Positions 1 to 5,931 of a stretch of 9,554 bases of DNA are shown one piece after another. The stretch spans positions 1 to 9,554 of the forward strand of contig CAMJFV010000057.1 in the NCBI GenBank assembly GCA_946405045.1, written 5' to 3'. Made by a program: the position numbers and the translations under genes. The first letter of the stretch is position 1. Every line of letters begins with the position of its first letter. The notes beneath the pieces were generated by a model. It did not search any database. It worked only from the letters and a program-made list of their open reading frames with translations, and was not told the origin of the DNA. This stretch comes from an uncultured Bacteroidales bacterium (GTDB taxonomy: Bacteria > Bacteroidota > Bacteroidia > Bacteroidales > Paludibacteraceae).

Positions 1-206
1 TTTGCAGATGTTTGTATATTTTACGTCCCTCCTCCGTCCCTCGGAGTCACTTTAGGTGCCCCAAAACAAAGGTGTTTATACTGGTTATCAGACACTTATA
101 TTTGCAGATAGTAACATCTGCATAGGAAAATAGATTCTACAGTCTTCGAGCTTTGGCAGGAGCGAATAAGTTAACGCTAAAACTTTCGTCTTCTCCTGCA
201 TCTTAT
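1..206. other. Intergenic DNA downstream of the Fic gene
   Basis: I see no convincing gene here. A plus-strand TATATTTG at 97-104 matches the Bacteroidetes -7 box, with a poor -33 partner (TTTA at 75-78). It overlaps a short inverted repeat, GCAGAT (104-109) and ATCTGC (116-121). Any transcript from it would run antisense into the 3' end of the Fic gene. A 5-bp hairpin at 32-46 is too weak to call as a terminator. Confidence 0.4.
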
Positions 207-1274
207 TTATTGTACCACAAACACCCTCCAACTTCCCTCCTTCTCACCACGCTCAACGTATTTCTTTTGGATGAGTTGGCCAAGCAATTTCTGAATGGAG
301 GTGACACTGATGCCTGTAATTTCTTTCATGTCTGCCAAAGTGAGTGATGGTTCCGTACGCATGGCATTGAGTATCTTTGTATAGTTGGGTGTGCGGAAAG
401 CTATTCGTTCTCCATCATACCACCACACGTTTTCATCCTTTTCACTAACAAACAAGACATCGTTATATATCTCAGTGGCAACCAAGTCGTTGAAATACTT
501 CAAAAACGGACGGATATCCTTTATGTCTGCATGAGCTCCATCACTTGGCACAGGACCGACTTCTATATCTGCCTGATGTAATGCTTCCAAATACTCACTT
601 TTCTTTCGGCTTCGCACGACTATCATCGGATAGTCATGACGAGTCAGAATAAAGTTCACCATAAGTCGGGCAATTCGTCCATTTCCATCTTCAAATGGAT
701 GAATACGGATATAGCGATAATGGAACAAAGCAGCCAGTTCTACTGGTGAAAATTTTCCTTCTTGCTCGGCTTTGTTATACCAATCCACTAGATCAGCCAT
801 CATACTGGGAGTCTCTTCTGGAGAAGCGTATTCAAACCTGTCTCCATATCGTGTGATGACACTATTCGGACGTGTCTTATATTGACCTGCATGAATCACA
901 TAGCTGGTTTGTACACCACCTGGAAGATTGTGATAGACGGTGTAATCCTCACGCAACAGTGTCTTATGTAAGGTACGTATGAAATTTTGAGTCAAAGGCA
1001 TCTCCTTGACAGCAGCCTCCTCTGTCATCATCTTCAAACCGACATTGCTGGCAGCCATCTCTTGAACATCTCGCACATCAGCCTCTCCTATCACTTTGCC
1101 AAACAAAAGCAGAATCTCCGTCTGTCCATAAGTCAGAGTGTTACCTTCAATATGGTTGCTATTGTAGTTGAAGTCCACAGTGAAACGACGGCTAAGTCTA
1201 TCTCTATCCTTTTCCGACAATGGTTGCAATTCTTGCCATGCAGCCAGTGCTTTTTTGATATTTAAATACTTCAT
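207..1274 (-). CDS. Fic-domain protein AMPylase with internal inhibitory helix and C-terminal winged helix
   Basis: A 355-residue Fic protein, predicted to transfer AMP (or another nucleotide part) from ATP to hydroxyl side chains of target proteins in the cytoplasm. The catalytic motif HPFEDGNGRIAR lies at residues 192-203 (H192 as base; D197-G-N-G-R for phosphate and metal binding). Near the N terminus, S39-N-H-I-E43-G44 fits the (S/T)xxxE(G/N) inhibitory motif, so this is a class II Fic whose own N-terminal helix blocks the active site. No separate antitoxin is required. The flap region is near residues 123-140. Residues 305-350 (LTLADMKEITGISVTSIQKL and onward) look like a winged helix-turn-helix, suggesting DNA binding. 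The ATG at 1274 is preceded by tandem TATATTTG boxes and gives a normal family length. The gene is monocistronic and ends in TAA. Family assignment is firm. The target, and whether it acts as a regulator or toxin, are unknown. Confidence 0.93.
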   Translation of the reverse strand: MKYLNIKKALAAWQELQPLSEKDRDRLSRRFTVDFNYNSNHIEGNTLTYGQTEILLLFGKVIGEADVRDVQEMAASNVGLKMMTEEAAVKEMPLTQNFIRTLHKTLLREDYTVYHNLPGGVQTSYVIHAGQYKTRPNSVITRYGDRFEYASPEETPSMMADLVDWYNKAEQEGKFSPVELAALFHYRYIRIHPFEDGNGRIARLMVNFILTRHDYPMIVVRSRKKSEYLEALHQADIEVGPVPSDGAHADIKDIRPFLKYFNDLVATEIYNDVLFVSEKDENVWWYDGERIAFRTPNYTKILNAMRTEPSLTLADMKEITGISVTSIQKLLGQLIQKKYVERGEKEGSWRVFVVQ

Positions 1275-1281
1275 ACGGCTA

Positions 1282-1310
1282 CAAATATATCAAATGACAC
1301 CACAAATATA
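1282..1310 (-). promoter_or_regulatory. Tandem -7 boxes upstream of the Fic gene
   Basis: Two identical TATATTTG motifs on the minus strand (1282-1289 and 1303-1310) match the Bacteroidetes -7 consensus TAnnTTTG and lie 21 bp apart, just upstream of the Fic ATG. Neither has a TTTG -33 box at the usual spacing of about 19-21. The nearest TTTG motifs are 12-13 bases away. The repeat could instead be a pair of binding sites. The 1324-1349 palindrome sits immediately upstream. Confidence 0.4.
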
Positions 1311-1323
1311 CTAAAACCCCCAC

Positions 1324-1350
1324 AAAAGGTTATAACATTATAACCTTTTT
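1324..1350. repeat. Perfect palindrome upstream of Fic, copy 1 of a 27-base repeat
   Basis: The left arm AAAAGGTTATAA (1324-1335) and right arm TTATAACCTTTT (1338-1349) pair perfectly around a 2-base centre. With its final T, the 27-base unit matches the unit at 1639-1665 at 25 of 27 positions. The very short centre favours a protein-binding site (operator) over an RNA hairpin. It lies about 50 bp upstream of the Fic start, where an autoregulator would bind. That Fic's winged helix binds here is inference. Confidence 0.6.
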
Positions 1351-1630
1351 GAAAACATTTTGTCTTTTTTTATAAAAATCAAAAACCGACAAAGCTTAAT
1401 ATGCCTCCTTTTTCAATTTTAACTTCTTCATCATCCCCCGTCGCACCATTTCTATAAAATCTTCATTTTTTCTTCAATTCCAACTCCATACTGCATAAAA
1501 AACGTACTTTTTTATGCAGTACAGCGTATTTATTGAATAAAATCCAAAAAAAAAGAGGCTTCAAACAAAATTTTTATCTGATTTATTTCTAGGGGAGAAA
1601 GAGGCATCAAGGTCAAAATGCTGACTAAAA
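1351..1630. other. AT-rich intergenic DNA, possible remnant ORF and hairpin
   Basis: There is no supported gene. On the minus strand at 1396-1449 a 17-codon frame reads MVRRGMMKKLKLKKEAY and ends in TAA. It has a protein-like basic composition but lacks an upstream extension, because a TGA lies a few codons before it. It could be a leftover gene end, a microprotein, or chance. ATGCCTC at 1401-1407 and GAGGCAT at 1601-1607 form a distant 7-bp inverted pair, probably chance. Confidence 0.3.
1489..1521. repeat. Perfect 14-bp inverted repeat with 5-base loop
   Basis: The left arm TACTGCATAAAAAA (1489-1502) and right arm TTTTTTATGCAGTA (1508-1521) pair perfectly around CGTAC. The stem has an A6/T6 tract next to the loop rather than after the stem, so it is not a textbook terminator on either strand. 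It may be a protein-binding or recombination site, or a symmetrical terminator between the Fic gene and the operon to its right. Confidence 0.55.
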
Positions 1631-1674
1631 AAATCCTAAAAAGGTTATAACACTACAACCTTTTTAGGGATTTT
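1630..1674 (-). terminator. Intrinsic terminator of the radical SAM / ATP-grasp / WbqC operon
   Basis: A 12-bp perfect stem, CCTAAAAAGGTT (1635-1646) with AACCTTTTTAGG (1657-1668), is extended by five A-T pairs past a bulged G at 1669. Read on the minus strand, seven Ts (1633-1627) follow the GC pairs, as in a rho-independent terminator. It lies about 80 bp past the WbqC stop. The core 1639-1665 is the second copy of the 27-base palindrome found beside the Fic promoter. Confidence 0.65.
1639..1665. repeat. Copy 2 of the 27-base palindromic repeat
   Basis: It is identical to 1324-1350 except at two positions (T to C at 1653 and at 1656), in direct orientation 315 bases away. The changes break part of the central symmetry and leave a longer loop, so this copy is better suited to an RNA hairpin than copy 1. 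Confidence 0.6.
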
Positions 1675-1684
1675 ATAGCAATTA

Positions 1685-1735
1685 GCCAGACGGACAGTAT
1701 TCTTGAGGATGGAGATTTATAGGTTCCCGTCTGGC
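1685..1735. repeat. 9-bp GC-rich inverted repeat in the operon 3' region
   Basis: GCCAGACGG (1685-1693) and CCGTCTGGC (1727-1735) pair perfectly around a 33-base loop. It lies between the WbqC stop codon (1754) and the terminator (1674), so it would be in the 3' untranslated end of the operon mRNA. No T tract follows it on either strand. It could be a 3' stabilising structure or a small structured RNA. Confidence 0.45.
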
Positions 1736-1753
1736 ATTTGTATTACGTCGCTT

Positions 1754-2476
1754 TCATAAGAAATGATAACGATCCAATATCTCTTGCAACTCGTTGTGTG
1801 AACAGAACATCATCAGGTCGATGATACTCAGATCGCTGACGAACTCATCTGAAAACTGTTTGTAGCGGATGTCTTCATTGCGTCGCAAAAACTGCAGATT
1901 TATGCCCATCTCACGGAATTCGTTCTTGTCGTAATAGCCCATTCCGGCACCAGATGGATTGATATAGTTGGTGAATCCGAAAAGCTCGCATGTACGACGG
2001 ATGATCTCCGGAGACCTGCAGTCCCAGCGTTCTGACACATCCGATAGCAACTTGAATTCAGTCTTGATCCCAAGATATTCGGCTACTGCTCTCAACTGCT
2101 TGAAAAGATAGCGTGTCAGATCTGGTTCTTCATCCAACAAGATTGGCTTGATGACATCCATTGCCTCGCTATAGTGTGGTGCTTTGCTGTAGTAGAATTT
2201 CAACACACGGCACAAATATTCAGATTGTTTGCGACTAACCACCCTCTTCGTCTCACTGATACGGTGGTTACAGGAAGCATGGTGGACTTCAATACCGAAA
2301 AGCTGCGGCTGGTTTTGCTCGCCCAAGATGCGATTACGGTTGATCCAACCGTGCTTGATATAGGAGACATTATCGCCAACAACAAATATATCGGCAGCAT
2401 GTATAAGCTGCCAATAGCCAATGTAAGGGAAGAAGTATGGTTGCATTATAGCGATATGTTGTTTCCCGTCAATCAT
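1754..2476 (-). CDS. WbqC-family protein
   Basis: A 240-residue protein matching the WbqC-like family, whose members occur in polysaccharide and other biosynthetic clusters and whose chemistry is not firmly settled. Recognisable family blocks are the N-terminal IAIMQPYFFPYIGYWQL (residues 8-24), DNVSYIKHGWINRNRI (35-50), INPSGAGMGYY, and the C-terminal LSIIDLMMFCSHNELQEIL followed by a final Y-H-F-L. Length is normal and nothing looks broken. It is the last gene of the operon: its ATG overlaps the stop of the ATP-grasp gene in ATGA, which points to translational coupling. In this setting it probably modifies or transfers a product of the radical SAM and ATP-grasp enzymes, but that is inference. 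No signal peptide or membrane segment is visible, so it should be cytoplasmic. Confidence 0.88.
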   Translation of the reverse strand: MIDGKQHIAIMQPYFFPYIGYWQLIHAADIFVVGDNVSYIKHGWINRNRILGEQNQPQLFGIEVHHASCNHRISETKRVVSRKQSEYLCRVLKFYYSKAPHYSEAMDVIKPILLDEEPDLTRYLFKQLRAVAEYLGIKTEFKLLSDVSERWDCRSPEIIRRTCELFGFTNYINPSGAGMGYYDKNEFREMGINLQFLRRNEDIRYKQFSDEFVSDLSIIDLMMFCSHNELQEILDRYHFL

Positions 2477-3699
2477 AACACATAACTGTTTTTTTTCAGT
2501 TCTACATCGTCACTATGAATGACACACATCTTGCGGTCATCCACCTTATTGGTCACAGGTGCGCTGCTGGTGCGGAACATGCCACTGTCGAAATAAAGGT
2601 CGTCCATACACAGCATCATGCCACATACATACTCGTCATAATGATTACCCTCCCACACGCATGGATATGTCCGCTGCTTGATGAATGGCTGAATGATGTA
2701 ATTGGAATTGAAAGTTGATGATTGAGAATTGAAAATCACATCTTTCCACGTCTTCTCATCGGTCATTACTCCGGCATACAGTCCTACACTCTTGCCCAAA
2801 TTGTATGGTTTGAGGATATATTTATCCTTGTGCGACATTGCATCTTGCCATATCTCAGAATTATCATTTGGCACTCTCGTAGGCAGATAAGTGGGAATGG
2901 TATGTCGACGTAGGAATGTCGTCTCTTCATCAGTGAGGCACTCTTGTGTAAAGTCATCCACGAAGATGAGGTGCAGAAACCGTTTGTCATGAGCAAGGAA
3001 GATAGTACGGAAGTCGTTCAGCATACGTACATCTATCATGGATTGCAGCGTCTCCATCTTGAAAGACAGAAGATCTTGCTGATTCAATGCGCTGAACACC
3101 ACCGCGTCATGGCTCCACTCGTCTATATGAGCTTCCACTTCATCGGCCTCATAGACGATCACCTCATGCCCGTAGTACTCATAGAATTTCTTGTAAAGGG
3201 CGATTTCACCTGTCTTGTCGCTACTCTTAAGCACGTAGATAGGAACACCAGTGGGGATAATGTCGCGCATATAGGTGAGTAGTGAGTTGTAAACACCCAA
3301 CCCCTTCACAAACTGTTGTGCTTTAGCCTCCGATGGATACGAGAACCATATTCCGTGTCCGAAGAAACGGCAAGTGATTTCTACCAACAACAACTGACCC
3401 TCGTCGCTGATGATATAATCGGGTCTGTAGGCTCCAGCACGAAAAGGATAGTGGCTCTGTCTGTCCAGCACCTCCATCACCTTATCATCCAATGGCATGT
3501 ATTTAGGAACCCACTCACGGTAGTGTTCCGCCATATAGACGATACATTTATATAGCAAAGCCTGCATACGTCGCAGTTCTTCACGTCGCTCCGAAGTAAT
3601 CAGCATCGGTTTGGCGTGATACCACTGATGGTAGTATTCGGTCTTGTCTGCATACAACTGAAAGCAAACGTCTTGACACGACAATTCTTCACTCTTCAT
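2473..3699 (-). CDS. Permuted ATP-grasp-like carboxylate-amine ligase
   Basis: A 408-residue protein resembling circularly permuted ATP-grasp or glutathionylspermidine-synthase-like ligases, which join a carboxylate to an amine through an acyl phosphate. Supporting segments are YRPDYIISDEGQLLLVEI (91-108, a strand-loop with metal-binding acidic residues), HDKRFLHLIFVDDF (237-250) followed by a proline-rich IPTYLPT turn, KYILKPYNLGKSVGLYAG (293-310, ATP-binding lysine and glycine-rich loop), NYIIQPFI (333-340) and GMFRTSSAPVTNK (373-385). No transmembrane segment is seen. Residues 323-336 (F-N-S-Q-S-S-T-F-N-S-N and onward) are low-complexity and come from a repeat-like DNA stretch. The start ATG lies 3 bp past the radical SAM stop, inside another A/G-rich repeat, so the first few residues may be recent additions. 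The superfamily call is by motif pattern only; the substrate is unknown. Confidence 0.7.
   Translation of the reverse strand: MKSEELSCQDVCFQLYADKTEYYHQWYHAKPMLITSERREELRRMQALLYKCIVYMAEHYREWVPKYMPLDDKVMEVLDRQSHYPFRAGAYRPDYIISDEGQLLLVEITCRFFGHGIWFSYPSEAKAQQFVKGLGVYNSLLTYMRDIIPTGVPIYVLKSSDKTGEIALYKKFYEYYGHEVIVYEADEVEAHIDEWSHDAVVFSALNQQDLLSFKMETLQSMIDVRMLNDFRTIFLAHDKRFLHLIFVDDFTQECLTDEETTFLRRHTIPTYLPTRVPNDNSEIWQDAMSHKDKYILKPYNLGKSVGLYAGVMTDEKTWKDVIFNSQSSTFNSNYIIQPFIKQRTYPCVWEGNHYDEYVCGMMLCMDDLYFDSGMFRTSSAPVTNKVDDRKMCVIHSDDVELKKNSYVL
2694..2738 (-). repeat. Low-complexity insert inside the ATP-grasp-like gene
   Basis: On the plus strand this reads as runs of GGAATTGAAAG, TTGATGATTGAG and AATTGAAAATC, a degenerate AATTGA-type repeat. 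It encodes roughly FNSQSSTFNSNYII in the ATP-grasp region, between two family blocks. Similar degenerate sequences are scattered between and within genes in Bacteroidales, from general knowledge. It keeps the frame, so the host protein tolerates it, probably as a surface loop. Confidence 0.45.
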
Positions 3700-3718
3700 T
3701 CTTTACTTCTCATTTTTA
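3686..3718 (-). repeat. A/G-rich repeat at the radical SAM / ATP-grasp junction
   Basis: The minus strand reads AAATGAGAAGTAAAGAATGA and then AGAGTGAAGAATT. This degenerate GAAGAAT-like repeat supplies the last codons and stop of the radical SAM gene and the start codon and first codons of the ATP-grasp gene. It resembles the dispersed low-complexity sequences common in Bacteroidales. The true ATP-grasp start could be affected by it. Confidence 0.45.
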
Positions 3719-5073
3719 AACAGTTTCGACTGGTAGCCCAGACACTGGAATCCGTTGCGGTTGATGATAGGAATGATGCTTGCTGGCACTTTCAACTGGT
3801 TGCGTACCCAGAAACATATACTAGTGGACATTCCAATTGTATCGGTGTACTTCATCAGTCTTTGTATGTTCTCTATCGAAAGAGCACGGTTAGGAGCAGT
3901 ACGTCCACGCTGCTTACGGTGGTCAGCGTTCATCGGACTGATATAGTCCATGTAGAGGTCGCGCTCCATTGTTTTATCGAAATAGCCGAGCCACTGTCCC
4001 AACTGTGCCAGATTCTCCATGCAGGCAGTAAGGAACTCCGGTTTATAGTTGACAATTCCTGCATCGTGGAGCATATCGAAGAACTCCTTGATATGTTCGT
4101 CTGTAAGGTATGGCACAAATATAGGCTGCACCAAAGCTGAATTTGCCTGTATGCCACGTTCCTGACACATACGCACAGCCTTAAGACGATCTTCTATCGG
4201 TGCGGCATATGGTTCCAGAAGGTTACGGAAGGCTGTTGGCATGATGCTCACCGAGGTGTTGAACTGCATCTTGCCCTTCAGTTGTTCGAAAAGGTCGAGG
4301 ATAGTCTCACCTTCGTTCTCAACCAAAAGATGTTTGATGCCAGCCTTCGACGCTATGAATAGACGAGCGTTGGAATTTGGGTATTTCTTGAAGTGTGCAA
4401 TAAACTCACGCAGTATACGGTGGGCGATACCAGTGTACAAAGTTGGTTCCTGCAATGCTTCTGTCTTTGGGGAAAAATAGTAGTAATGATTCCAGTTTTT
4501 TCCACGGCTCAATGCCACAATCTGTCGTTCTATATCCTTCTTCTTTTCTGGAGCCTCGACGATGGATTTTGCCAGTTCAGACAATAGACGGTTACGTTCC
4601 TGAATAGCTTCTGAAGTCACGGCATCCGGCTGTTCGCTGCACGCTCCATTCATTTCTTCAAGAAGTTTACGAACATAGAGGTGGTAGTTTTCGTATGCCA
4701 CAAGTTTCTGCTCATGTACACCGTCAGTCACCAGACAGTACTGGCATCCAACATGACACCCCTTGATAGGGTTCACCTCAAAGGTCAGTGTAGGGCAACG
4801 GCCCGTGTAGTTATGGATTTCTGTCTCCACTGTATCAGGATCACAATCCTCCAAATAGAGCATTGACTTTGGGATGACAGAGTGCTCATTCAATCGTTTA
4901 ATGAACAGTTTTGATCCTCTGATAAGGCCTTCCTGTATCTCTTCTGAAGGTTCAATAGTGACGCCGAGCTGTTTAAGATATTCGGCATCTACAATCTGAG
5001 GTTTGAACCCTTCAAGATTGTAAGCGTTAGTCTCATGCACGTAGAGACTGTTTAATTCAATAGGCTGCTTCAT
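3703..5073 (-). CDS. Radical SAM enzyme, spore-photoproduct-lyase-like
   Basis: A 456-residue radical SAM protein. The cluster motif C106-H-V-G-C110-Q-Y-C113 (CxxxCxxC) binds the [4Fe-4S] cluster that cleaves S-adenosylmethionine to a 5'-deoxyadenosyl radical. Similarity to the SPL-like branch shows in LFIASKAGIKHLL (238-250), FNTSVSIMPTAFRNLLEPYA (271-290), EDRLKAVRMCQERGI (294-308) and a following ALVQPIFVPY strand. An insert of about 80 residues (120-200), charged and probably helical, separates the cluster from the YYYFSPKTEAL segment and is unusual for the family. The C-terminal part is long and conserved-looking (residues 360-450). Bacteroidales do not form spores, so photoproduct repair is unlikely. 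The tight operon with an ATP-grasp ligase suggests a biosynthetic radical step. The ATG at 5073 gives MKQPIELNSLYV; no Shine-Dalgarno is visible. Family call firm, reaction unknown. Confidence 0.9.
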   Translation of the reverse strand: MKQPIELNSLYVHETNAYNLEGFKPQIVDAEYLKQLGVTIEPSEEIQEGLIRGSKLFIKRLNEHSVIPKSMLYLEDCDPDTVETEIHNYTGRCPTLTFEVNPIKGCHVGCQYCLVTDGVHEQKLVAYENYHLYVRKLLEEMNGACSEQPDAVTSEAIQERNRLLSELAKSIVEAPEKKKDIERQIVALSRGKNWNHYYYFSPKTEALQEPTLYTGIAHRILREFIAHFKKYPNSNARLFIASKAGIKHLLVENEGETILDLFEQLKGKMQFNTSVSIMPTAFRNLLEPYAAPIEDRLKAVRMCQERGIQANSALVQPIFVPYLTDEHIKEFFDMLHDAGIVNYKPEFLTACMENLAQLGQWLGYFDKTMERDLYMDYISPMNADHRKQRGRTAPNRALSIENIQRLMKYTDTIGMSTSICFWVRNQLKVPASIIPIINRNGFQCLGYQSKLFKNEK

Positions 5074-5239
5074 TATTTAAATTGTAAAGAAACAAATCGT
5101 TATTAGATCAATCTTGTATATATCATTTATGAATAGTCTTTTTACACGTCATCATCTTCGCAGCAATAACAACCGTAAATTAGTTTGAACTTTCTTTTTC
5201 GCTATTTCTTTCTTTTTCGTTCAACGGTATATACATAGA

Positions 5240-5274
5240 CAAAGGTATAAAAAACACATTAAAGTAAATACAAA
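5240..5274 (-). promoter_or_regulatory. Promoter of the radical SAM operon
   Basis: On the minus strand TACCTTTG (5247-5240) is a perfect Bacteroidetes -7 box. A TTTG -33 candidate lies at 5274-5271 with a 23-base spacer, slightly longer than the usual 19-21. Transcription would start near 5233, leaving a leader of about 160 bases before the ATG at 5073. Confidence 0.55.
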
Positions 5275-5326
5275 TATCAAATGCAATACACAAAAATAAT
5301 GAGATAGATGTACAAAATTTACACCA

Positions 5327-5359
5327 CTGAAGAGGCTCCGCAATGCGGCGTCTCTTCAG
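5327..5359. terminator. 15-bp palindrome, possible terminator of the NifX-like gene
   Basis: CTGAAGAGGCTCCGC (5327-5341) pairs with GCGGCGTCTCTTCAG (5345-5359) around AAT, with one mismatch and one G-T pair. It sits about 45 bp past the stop of the minus-strand NifX-like gene. The minus-strand bases after it (TGGTGTAAATTTTG) are only moderately T-rich, so it may be a dispersed GAGACGC-type palindromic repeat rather than a strict terminator. Confidence 0.5.
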
Positions 5360-5404
5360 ATGATGGTATTCCAAAATTACAAATTACGCATTAATAATCA
5401 TGGA

Positions 5405-5803
5405 TTATTTCCCGAACGACGGCATGACGTACACCTTTTCCTTTTCGTGGGAATCGCAGTCGTGATGGTCACACGATTCAAGAGAATCCTTCAGTTCACC
5501 ACTCTGATATGCTTTCAACACGTCGTCTACCTTGCCATGACATCCTCTTACGACTGCTATACCGTGAGCGGAGAGTTTGTTGTATGCACCCATACCCATG
5601 TTGCCAGCCAACATAACTGAGATTCCCATCTCCTGCATGACTGACGCGATATTCGACTTGCATCCGCATCCCTCTGGGGAATCCAGACGCTCCTTCTTCA
5701 CCACCTGATTCTGCTCGTCAAGTGTCACAATTGTGTAGTAGGCACAGTGTCCGAAGTGATCATCCACCATGTCCTCTCGTGTAGGAATTGCTATAATCTT
5801 CAT
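5405..5803 (-). CDS. NifX/NifB-type dinitrogenase iron-molybdenum cofactor family protein
   Basis: A 132-residue protein of the small NifX / NifB C-terminal / NafY family, known to bind Fe-Mo cofactor precursors or Fe-S clusters. Outside nitrogen fixation, as here, its members have unknown metal-related roles. Family blocks are MKIIAIPTRE (1-10), DDHFGHC (14-20), GCGC (45-48), a LAGNMGMGAYNKL loop (65-77) and RGCHGKVDDVL (86-96). The C terminus adds a CDHHDCDSH tail (111-119) rich in Cys, His and Asp that probably binds metal. I start at the ATG at 5803 because the longer frame relies on a TTG two codons upstream. It is divergent from the BASS transporter gene, sharing a 128-base promoter region. 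No nif genes are nearby, so nitrogen fixation is not implied. Confidence 0.88.
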   Translation of the reverse strand: MKIIAIPTREDMVDDHFGHCAYYTIVTLDEQNQVVKKERLDSPEGCGCKSNIASVMQEMGISVMLAGNMGMGAYNKLSAHGIAVVRGCHGKVDDVLKAYQSGELKDSLESCDHHDCDSHEKEKVYVMPSFGK

Positions 5804-5843
5804 AATCAAAAATCTATTTCCGACGTGAATATAGTAAAAATCT

Positions 5844-5873
5844 CACATATACGAATCCGTCATCCAGTTCAAA
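5844..5873 (-). promoter_or_regulatory. Promoter of the NifX-like gene
   Basis: On the minus strand TTTG (5873-5870) and TATATGTG (5851-5844) are 18 bases apart. The second matches TAnnTTTG with one mismatch. The transcript would begin near 5837, giving a leader of about 34 bases. Confidence 0.45.
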
Positions 5874-5896
5874 ACAATCTTTTGAAACAAATTAAG

Positions 5897-5904
5897 TATC
5901 TTTG
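5897..5904 (+). promoter_or_regulatory. -7 box of the BASS transporter gene
   Basis: TATCTTTG matches the Bacteroidetes -7 consensus exactly and lies 27 bases before the ATG at 5932. The only nearby TTTG (5881-5884) is 12 bases away, too close for a normal -33 box. The box contains the TTG at 5902 that would extend the reading frame, which argues against that upstream start. Confidence 0.5.
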
Positions 5905-5931
5905 CATGTGAATTTTTACTTGCAGATAATT

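Larger units (their letters stand above)
5074..5404. other. Intergenic leader region of the radical SAM operon
   Basis: The stretch holds a minus-strand promoter (5240-5274), an untranslated leader of about 160 bases, and a palindrome (5327-5359). Only tiny minus-strand frames are visible in the leader, such as MYIPLNEKERNSEKESSN ending near 5180 and a 10-codon MMTCKKTIHK. Neither looks like a convincing peptide precursor for the operon. Confidence 0.4.

Noticed and set aside
32..46. CTCCG/CGGAG hairpin as terminator of the Fic gene
   Set aside because: Only five pairs, 160 bp past the stop, and no T tract on the minus strand.
153..347. 64-codon plus-strand frame at the left end
   Set aside because: Most of it lies antisense to the 3' end of the Fic gene; composition is not protein-like and no start signal is seen.
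207..1274. Fic toxin-antitoxin pair with a separate upstream antitoxin
   Set aside because: The inhibitory motif is within the Fic protein itself and no antitoxin-sized ORF adjoins it.
1401..1607. ATGCCTC and GAGGCAT as ends of a mobile element
   Set aside because: Seven bases only, no target duplication or transposase, and a chance match is likely in such a region.
3616..4140. Long plus-strand frame of 174 codons
   Set aside because: It lies opposite the radical SAM and ATP-grasp-like genes, whose motifs are clear, so it is a shadow frame.
5180..5374. 64-codon minus-strand frame upstream of the radical SAM gene, possible precursor peptide
   Set aside because: It begins inside the 5327-5359 palindrome, spans the predicted promoter, is made of mixed hydrophobic and Lys/Glu runs without family resemblance, and has no conserved core pattern visible.
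5405..5803. Nitrogen fixation locus because of the NifX-like protein
   Set aside because: No nif structural or assembly genes are present, and this small family is widespread in non-fixing anaerobes.
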